DNA from: Steinernema hermaphroditum
Lineage: Eukaryota > Nematoda > Chromadorea > Rhabditida > Steinernematidae
Reading direction: 5' to 3'
DNA length: 64,000 bases
Assembly: GCA_030435675.1 (NCBI GenBank)
Contig: CM059622.1
Span: 17,422,001-17,486,000 of the forward strand
Below the pieces are notes generated by a model. It was not told the DNA's origin. It searched no databases and was given only the letters and a program-made list of their open reading frames with translations. Of the stretch, positions 56,302 to 64,000 are shown piece by piece. Each line of letters starts with the position of its first letter. The first letter of the stretch is position 1. The position numbers and the translations under genes were made by a program.

Positions 56302-59300
56302 ATGGCGACATCTCAAGCGGCTGTCGCGCCAAACGGAAACGCGACCTCCAACGGAGGTCCTTCTACAACATCGAAACACCACCATTCGATTTTCTCCCGA
56401 CTCATGGCCAGGGGTGATCTTCGGATTACGGTGCAACTTCTTGACGACAGTGATACCGTAACTCACGAGTTCAAGGTAAGCGTTTTGTGAAAATTTACGG
56501 AATTCATGTAACTAACGACTTTTTTGACCTCATTGCAAGTGGGATCAAACACGTTCACGTCTTCTGCGAGGCGTCGCAGATGATTGATTTGAACGTGAAA
56601 CGGTGGGCAATTTGCGTCACTTTGCGGGGGGTTCGCATCTGTATCTGTACAGCTGCCACTTTTCACTAAGGATTTCAGAGCAAGGTCAGAAGCGAATGAA
56701 GTAGTTGAGAAAGTGAAATTTTTCTCCCCAAGGACATGAGCAATAATTTGCGGGTGTCGTATCTTGTTTTCAGTCCGTTTTATTGCTTTAAAAACATCAC
56801 CGCATGTTTTTGACTTTTGAAATGGAAGGCAGGAATCACATACTGGAGCTTTAATGCTTTCCGTGTTTACTTCGTTCCGCAGATCGTATGTGTTCTGCTG
56901 GTGGTGTCTCTGAGCTTTTTGCAGCTGACAGCTGTGTTGATTAGAATTGAAGTCGACGTGCGCCCACAGACATCAGGGTACGAAGGAGTAAGAAGGAAAA
57001 TGCTCTTTGCTTTTGTTTTCGCCTCCTTCGATGTGATGTACTTTGCCACATTCAGGGGTGTGCTCTTGGGCGACATGTTCGAGTGCGAAATACGTTGCGG
57101 CAACGATTAATCGTTTGTTTTTCGCAGTTACGCTTTGAGAGCACTTGTGCGGGCGATGATAAACATTAAATGCTGTGGCTTAATGGAACACAAATTGACT
57201 TTGACACATTGTAATTCGATATCTGTATAACTTCGCGATTTATTTCAGAGAAGTTCCACCGGCCAAGAGGTGCTCGATTATGTGTGCCAGCAGATTGACA
57301 TCGTCGAGAAGGACTACTTCGGATTACGTTATCAAGACTCTAACAAGCATCGAGTCAGTTTTATGAATAGCGATAACAATGGTGTACGAGTTTAGTTTAC
57401 TTTCATAGTTATTTTGGTTATTGCATTTACAACACTTGCATATCCCAGATTGGCCTCTTGTAATATCGCTCTTTAGTACTGGATCGACTTAACGAAACCC
57501 ATTTCTAAGCAAATTAAGTCGGATTCAGTCGTACTTCGACTGCGTTTCCGTTTCTATCCCGCTAACCCAATTCTCGTCAAGGAAGAGATCACGCGGTATA
57601 AGCCATTTGCTACCTCGACAAAAATATACATGTAATGATTCCAGCTACCAACTTTTCGTGCAGTTGCAGCGAGATTTGCTCCACGGACGTCTCTATTGCC
57701 CGCAGAACGAAGCAGCCGTGCTTGCCGCACTCATTCTTCAATGTGGGTTGTCTTGATCACAAATGGGGATTTGCGGTCCCAAATCTATATCACCACTCGC
57801 CGTCCCTGAAGTCAGTACTATTGTTATGTTTCTTTTCAGCCGAATTGGGCGATCATGACGAAACTGAACACAAACCTGGCTATGTGTCTGAGTACAAACT
57901 CCTTCTGAAGCAGTCTGCTCGAGTGGAAGAAGCCATCGCTGAAGCCCACAAGACTTTTGCCGGGTTGAGCCCCGCCCAAGCGGAATCGGAATTCTTGACG
58001 CGTGCAGCACGATATGACACCTATGGATTTGATCCATACGCTGTCAAGGTATTTTAAGTGGACTGATGACGTTTATATGTGTGACCGCTATTGTAGGACG
58101 CCAAGCAAGTGAACACCATCTACATCGGCGTCAATCATGACGGAATTCTTATTTATCAGACGAATCACAAGCTTCATCATATTAAATGGGCTAACGTCGA
58201 GAAAGTGGACTATGTGAACAAACAGCTTCGCATTTACCCTTCTGCAGTGTACTACCAGGAATATCTTGTCAACAAGAGTGGAGTTGCTTCTCCCAATTCA
58301 ACACTGAATACCTCTTTCGATTCTAATGTTTTCGTAAGTTTTTTTTTATCATATTTAGCTTTATGTGGGTGATATTGACACGGATTGCGGTACATTCTCT
58401 ATAGTTCATGAGACAACTCACCGAAGCGTCAGCGAAGTCTGCGGTGCAGATGCCTCTAGCTGATCACGTTGCCGACAAGGTTCTCCAAGCTGTTCTGCAA
58501 ATGAAGGTCCAATTGGCTAACTTGGGAATATTTGACTCTGTTGTACGGGGACATAAATGAATTGCTGAATATGGCGTGCTCATTCTGTTTATTTTAGGAT
58601 GACGTCGGAGGAAAGGCCGGAAAGAAGCCAATGCTGAAGTTCGTATGTCCTTCGGTTCTCTTCGCGAAGCACCTCTGGCGCCACATTCTCTCACAGCAAG
58701 CCTTCTTCACTGAAGATGAAGCGCGTACTGTGAAACCAAAATTTTCGAAGTTTGTGAAGCAGTTAATGAAATTGCTTTAGTAATATTTTTCAGACCACGA
58801 ATTCCGCTCTTGTCCCGTGGTTCTACCTTCCGTCTACCAACGCGAAAAGTATTGGCTGAGATTGAAACGGAGCCGGCACCTCGGAAGGACCCCCCTTCGC
58901 ATTTCACCAGATATCATCTGTCCAAGCAGATACCTCGTGATGCCCTCGATCAACCTTGGCTTACTGGTAACAAGTACGCTACAATGCCTGCCATGCGCAA
59001 CTTGAAATCAAGCAGTAGGAATTCCAATTCTCGAAATACTAGGTTCACATTTTTCCTTCAGCGATCATCGAAGAGAATCTGGTTCAGAGAAAAGCCAGCC
59101 TCACACAGGATAAGCCGTTGTTGGAAGATCACCAAAATAAGCCCTGCTCGTCGCAGGTGGAGGAAAAACAGAACGGGGACTTAGTCTCTTCAGTTGAAAA
59201 GACGATGCCTCTCGGCAACGCACCCAGTGGAGCTTCGTATCGTCCGTCGATTCTGCCGGAAGATCACAAGGAGAACGTGGTAAGTTCGCTGCTAGCAGCT

Positions 59301-60014
59301 ACAGCGTATTTTGTCCTCCCTTTGTCGCTATGCATGTAACGTAACGTCTAAAACTAGGGCGTTTCAGACAGTGTTCTCGATCCACCTTGTGAGATCCGAG
59401 GATGCAGGTCGTTCCTCACTGATAAGGGAAAAGGGTAGACTAACGGTGGGTCTTGTGGGGGGACTGAGTTGCAAATTAATCTCAATTCTGTTTTCCAGGA
59501 GAAACCGAGACCGGTCAGCTACAATTTCGAGAAAGTCAGTGCGAATATCAGCGCGACTCCAATGGAAACGTCTATCAATTCCACACTACAATTGGACGCC
59601 TCTTTCGATGCCGATGAAGGTGCTTCAGCCGCTACGAATACTTCCACGGAATCTACTCTGCATTCTCCTCAACGCACGAGTACTCCGTTGTTCGAAAGCA
59701 ACGGTATAGCGGCAGCCCCTTCGACGTCTACATATGTGGATGAAGTGAGCGAACAGCGCGTCGAAAAGTCCATGGTCCGGAAGGCTGCGAACGTCATGCT
59801 TTCCATGATGCTTCTCATGCTTCTGCTTGTCGCCCTTTTGATTACTCTGTTCGAGGTAAGACATTCCGCTGTAAACTTGTAATGTGCTAAATAGTCGCAG
59901 AACGAAGCATCCTGGACGGAACAGTTTCCGGCTCTTGAGGCAGCTCGGCACGAAGTCTACGAGCCCTGTCGCCATTACGTGCTCAACGCCTATCGACGCT
60001 ATTTCTCCAAATAA
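56302..60014 (+). CDS. FERM-domain protein, FRMD3/FRMD5 type, with C-terminal membrane segment
   Basis: Twelve exons keep phase: 56302-56475, 57249-57353, 57477-57595, 57645-57742, 57840-58048, 58097-58333, 58405-58542, 58598-58749, 58794-58966, 59062-59279, 59499-59855 and 59901-60014, giving 697 aa. The FERM domain covers about aa 40-365. F1 includes LLDDSDTVTHEFK and VEKDYFGLRYQD, then YWIDLTKPISKQIK. F2 includes FRFYPANP and YQLFVQLQRDLLHGRLYCP. F3 includes IYIGVNHDGILIYQ and KFVCPSVLFAKHLWRH. The FRMD3/5-type FA motif (KPRIPLLSRGSTFRLPTRK) follows. A low-complexity tail leads to a hydrophobic helix (MLSMMLLMLLLVALLITLF, about aa 640-659) and a cytosolic or luminal end of 38 residues. These proteins link membrane and actin cytoskeleton. 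The acceptor tttttgcag is 2 nt before the ATG. Confidence 0.92.
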
Positions 60015-60455
60015 ATGACTATCGACTACGATGTTCCTTTCTGGCTGTGATGTGGAGGAAGTCTCACGCTTATTGCATCGAATTTTCTCTCCTTAGCTTG
60101 TTGTGACCTTCGAGCGATCCAACGCCGCCGTGGCCGCTTGTTCATACCCGCGGCGTAGGATCGCTTGCCATCGTATTTATTTTTTGTTTGATTTCCAACA
60201 TTAGCATCCGTCCCAAGCCATATCTTGCCTCACCCGATGCGGCCCACACATTCTCGTCCCCAAAGATACCATTTCTGTCGGTGTAAGAGCCGTTCTGTTG
60301 AAACTCAAGAGCATCGGTGATAGGAAAGTTGGTAAATAAATTTAATGGATTTTGAAAGACAAGATAACGCAGTATCGGATAGCACATATACGGAAGGGAT
60401 ATGAGATCCAAAAAGGAAATCAACAAGGCCTATTGACATAAACGCAAGTGAATTA
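60015..60455. other. Region between the FERM and RGG genes
   Basis: It should contain 3' ends of both convergent genes. A minus-strand frame at 60142-60300 (NGSYTDRNGIFGDENVWAASG) looks protein-like but has no supported start or partner exon. Confidence 0.4.
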
Positions 60456-60983
60456 TTATCTACGATCGACCGGGGATCGGCTTCGATCGCGATCGTAACG
60501 CGGCGCTCGATCGTCCTTGCGAGGTCCACCATTTCCATAAGAAGGCCTACGGTCGTCCTGGCGATGTCCCCCGTCACGGCTTCCATAGCTATCGCGGCTA
60601 CCGTAGCTGTTGCGTCCTCGGCTGCCGTAATCGTCCCTACCGCCACCGCGTCCTTCTCCGCCGTAGCCTCCACGGCCACCTCCGTAACTGTCACGGCCTC
60701 GAAATCCGCCGCCATCGCGACCGCCGTTGCAGTTTCCACGACCGCCTCCTCCACGGCCTCCGCGAAAACCACCGCTATCGCGTCCCCGGAAGCTTCCGCG
60801 ATTGTCGAAGTCGCGATCGCGGCCGCCGCCGCCGCCACCGCCACCGCCACCGCCGCCGCTTCCTCCGAATCCGCCATTTTGAAGCTTCCCAGTGTAGCCC
60901 CACTTGTCGCTCGGGGGAGGAAGGTCCGCGAAGGTTTCAGGTGAGCCTTCTCGTTTCTTGGCGTCGATCTCTTGGCTACCCAT
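60456..60983 (-). CDS. RGG/glycine-rich RNA-binding-type protein
   Basis: A single open frame of 175 aa starts at the ATG at 60983. The first 40 residues (MGSQEIDAKKREGSPETFAD, then DKWGYTGKLQ) are non-repetitive. The rest is glycine/arginine-rich with a polyglycine run (about aa 43-53), many RGG, GRGG and FRGRD repeats, SYGSRDSYGSR repeats, and an RDRSRSPVDRR end resembling SR proteins. There is no RRM or other folded domain. Such proteins bind RNA and form condensates, and are usually methylated on arginine. The exact family is not recognised. The GGC/CGG-rich coding strand makes long artificial frames on the opposite strand, which I do not call. Confidence 0.75.
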   Translation of the reverse strand: MGSQEIDAKKREGSPETFADLPPPSDKWGYTGKLQNGGFGGSGGGGGGGGGGGGRDRDFDNRGSFRGRDSGGFRGGRGGGGRGNCNGGRDGGGFRGRDSYGGGRGGYGGEGRGGGRDDYGSRGRNSYGSRDSYGSRDGGHRQDDRRPSYGNGGPRKDDRAPRYDRDRSRSPVDRR

Positions 60984-62900
60984 AATGAAGCAGCTGATAT
61001 GGAGCAGCTATAATGACGATGTAGGGAATGAAAGGAAAGGCCACGAACTCGATCATGCGGAGTAGGTATTTCGAAGGCGGAATTATCATCAAGATAAGTA
61101 GCACTTTGATTATTTATGCCCAAAGACGCATGCAAAAGAGAGGACGTTTGCCGTTCAGAAGCGGTGGCACGACGGACGTGCGTTATCAGAAGACTGACAG
61201 CCGGGACAAAGCAACGCGATACTACCTAAGAGGATCGCTCTCGAGGATCCCGATCGAATCTCGATTCGTCGCAATCGCTGCTGGGATCACTATGAATATT
61301 CACAGCCTCGCTTGTAACTGCGCCGTTTAGACTTACACCGTCGGTGGAATAGTGCCGCGCACCATAAAAAACGTACACCATAAACACCATAAAAGCGAAT
61401 GGCATGGGAAGGAAAAGGACGTCGGCACTGTGGTCAATAGCGACCAAAAATAGGGCGCGAAAAAAGCGCGGGACAAACAGCGTTGGTGAGATATGGCACG
61501 CGGTGTGGAAGATGGTCCTAGTTAAAAGAAGCCCAAAAGTGGCAAAGCAATGCAGAATGTCGTCGCTTTCGAGGAGTCAAAAGCGATGCGGAAGGAGATG
61601 CCACCGGAGGAAGGGCAAGATTGGCACGCGAATATAATAGCTGCTTAACGGGAATGGCCTTTTCCCGCCAAAGAGTCATAGACGCGGCTACACCGCAACT
61701 ATTAACACCATCAGACCTTTGAGTGTACATTGAAGAAAGGAATCGAAGAAGGAAATCGCTGTAGAAACCGCGGAAGGTGTTTTCCGCTTGGAATTGGGCA
61801 TACAAATGTAAACAACTTTGGTTTTCGTTTGGGGAATCTTTTGATTGTTCTCACGTTGATCAGTGTGGCAACATATAGAAAATAGACGAACGAAAGCGTT
61901 CGCGCCCTTGTGGCAGGACCAAGAAAACATATCTACTTAATTTACGCCTCAAATGTACTTATGCTAATTCAGCGCGTTACTAAAAACAACTAACTATCCG
62001 AACAATCGACGATTTTCAAGTCATTTTTTTCTAGATTTTCCGGAAACACAGAACATTAGATCAAACTAGATACAGATCAAAATCTGATGAGCAGTATTCG
62101 GCGAGAAGTTCTAAAGCGATAGGCACAAAGGCACAAAAAGCGGAGCAGTTCGACTCGAAGCAGTAGGCAACCGTTACGTTATCTCTGTGGAAACTCTGTG
62201 TTCTGTGGTCACCTTTGAGTTTTTCACCACAACCCGAAAGACTCCATTTAACATCGCGTAGAACGTCAAAAACGGGAACCCTTCATGACAATGATTGGCA
62301 TCTTCTAAACGTTTTTTTTTTCATGATAACTGAAGCGTGATCGTCTCTTTTCGCCTAGAAATTATAACAACAGTGGTAGCAGCTGAACACGGATAAGGAG
62401 TGTATGAATTTCTCCGTCTATCCATCGAAATTAACAATGTGACCATATTTAACTGTCCATCTGCAAATAGCGCTGCCATAAAAAAAACCATAAGCCACAA
62501 TAAACAATGTTTACATGAGTCTTAAGTTCAAGAAGGTAGGCAGACATGGTCAGGTTCGTGATATTGGTGTGATTATTACGCATTTGCACTTCAATGCACA
62601 TTTTCTACGTATCAGTCAACTGACTCACGACAACATCTACATAAATGTTGCGTACACTCTTGGTAATGAACGTTAATTAGTCAGCCCTACATCTGACATT
62701 TGCACGCATAATGGATGTGTTGAGGCTCTAGCAAAATGGTGGGTTACGTGATCCTCATACATAATTGTTCTTAACTGTCGAAAATGATAGGACATATGTG
62801 GGTGTTGTACGTTAACAGGTCAAACAGACAACTTGGAAATATGACATAATTAAATGTCAACACCTTCCTGTATCCCCCGGAGAAGCGCCGTTTCTTCCCT
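60984..62900. other. No assigned gene
   Basis: Mostly AT-rich sequence without a supported exon chain. Open frames here lack acceptor/donor structure or family resemblance. Confidence 0.45.
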
Positions 62901-62925
62901 CGCCAAAAGGTTTCCAGTAGAAGCG

Positions 62926-63231
62926 CTTCGTCGAGCACTCGGGCTACATCAACCTGTGCATGGAGACCATTCGTCGCTACCACAACTTTGTCCGGTAAAT
63001 TCGCGCTGCATGTCTTCTGAAACGTCCCTCTAGTGACTGCTACATGACACTTCTCGCGATGAAGTGTAATGTGGCTTTTCTACCACTGTGTGTGAAGCTA
63101 CCACTTGATCTCTTACATCCACGGCGACTTCGACGCAGAGTGGACGCCGTGTATGCCCACACCTTCACCGACGTGTTCATCTACTCGTTCGCCACGCAGT
63201 CCACTGTTGGCCATTTTGGAAGGACGACATA
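62926..63231 (+). other. GC-richer, exon-like fragments, unresolved
   Basis: After an acceptor-like ttccag/tag, a frame encodes RFVEHSGYINLCMETIRRYHNFV and meets a donor (gtaaattc) at 62996. A second open piece encodes VDAVYAHTFTDVFIYSFATQ and stops at 63231. Base composition is more coding-like than the flanks. I cannot join the pieces or name a family; gene debris is possible. Confidence 0.3.
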
Positions 63232-63562
63232 ATTTAAGGTCGCACACGACCATTCTTTTATTTAATTCAAAAAATGAAAAAATAAAGATTTAAAAAATCT
63301 GCGGTTTCCATCATATCCATTTTTTGCATCACCTTCATCGCATAACTAAATAGAGTTATTTTAATGCATCTGTAGAACTATTTTTATCTTGCGCAGCAAT
63401 TACGATACAAATGCTACTAATTCTGAAGGACACTTGATATTTTAATCAAACAGGCTTTGTTATTTAAATTGGTTAAGCTTACACGCGCGTTAACCCCCTG
63501 AATAACGCAGCGTCAAATGCACTTCCATACACTCGCAGTCCTGCGCCAGGTTCACCTGCAAT

Positions 63563-63612
63563 ATGGAATTTGCTCGTTCAATCGCCTACGCGCGCTTTGT
63601 TCAACGAGGAAA
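63563..63612 (+). CDS. Possible first exon of a gene leaving the window
   Basis: ATG at 63563 opens MEFARSIAYARFVQRG and reaches a donor (gtacgt) after 50 nt. No second exon is visible in the remaining 388 bp. The call rests only on the start-donor arrangement and the local codon-like composition. Confidence 0.3.
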
Positions 63613-64000
63613 GTACGTATTCACGAAAACAAAAACTTTGCTTTTCATTGAATATCTGAATTGGTTTATGACGAACTACAAGTGGAGTGTAACAGTATCA
63701 GGAAGTTCACATATGTGTATGTTTTATGAAACTATTTAATTACCTTACATGATGTCAGTTCGAAATTTTTTACATCATATTTACATGTACATATTTATAT
63801 GACGTTTAGAAAGTGATGTGAACTCTGATTTCGTGGTGCTGGCGGGCAGATTGAATTCGAGATACGCAACAATCCATTTCGAGATACTTGCGCATTCATG
63901 AGATGTGGTGACTCAGCGGGAATTTCAATCCGTTTCTGATTGAATTCTCTTATATGTACGTGTTGGAGTTTATATCCTCAAAATATTTGTCCTTTCGAGA

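Noticed and set aside
60305..61135. 276-aa alanine/valine/threonine-rich minus-strand frame and a similar plus-strand frame
   Set aside because: Both are shifted-frame readings of the RGG-rich coding region and lack any natural start or domain.

Overview
The window is nuclear DNA from a nematode, most likely a rhabditid-type worm of unidentified species. Genes have many short GT-AG introns (often 37-60 bp) and include a cuticle collagen with an N-terminal furin-like site, a ZP-domain cuticlin with a C-terminal membrane anchor, and ric-19/ICA69. Exon models were built by hand from splice signals, reading phase and family resemblance. No search was run.

Layout. 1-3.5 kb: a tandem SRR1-like gene (+), then an ANKRD33-like ankyrin gene (-, 6.1 to 3.0 kb) with a tRNA-Asp in one intron. 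That gene is head to head with a short CFAP97/hemingway-like gene (+, 6.3-7.8 kb). 9.9-12 kb: a four-pass membrane protein (+) and an acidic tail-anchored protein (-), then a non-autonomous hAT element and a rearranged copy of the 0.6-3.1 kb region that lacks the SRR1-like gene. 13.2-18.5 kb: ric-19 (-) and a SNIP1 orthologue (+), head to head. 18.5-24.9 kb: a repeat nest with two extra SNIP1 FHA-domain copies, a broken Maverick/Polinton-type integrase, Tc1/mariner-like ends, a 98-bp hAT MITE and a minisatellite.

26.8-33.5 kb is gene-dense: tppp (+), rpl-13 (-), a small gene with SUMO-interacting-like motifs (+), a cuticle collagen (-), an EME1-like gene (+) and a coiled-coil gene (-). 33.5-43.6 kb is gene-poor and holds a complete hAT transposon (36932-40179): 8-bp target-site duplication, matching ends, palindromic subterminal arrays and an apparently intact six-exon transposase. 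43.6-50.7 kb: a coiled-coil gene (-) head to head with OSTF1 (+), whose intron carries a decayed mariner, then a cuticlin-like ZP gene (-). 56.3-60 kb: a FERM gene of the FRMD3/5 type (+) with a terminal membrane segment, then an RGG-rich protein (-). 61-64 kb is mostly unassigned.

ric-19, SNIP1, tppp and rpl-13 lie together; as I recall, their C. elegans orthologues share the C32E8 stretch of chromosome I, so this appears to be conserved microsynteny. The strongest discoveries are the complete hAT element, the SNIP1 FHA triplication including a gene trimmed to the FHA domain, the presence/absence duplication around the SRR1-like gene, and an ORF with a single in-frame TGA.
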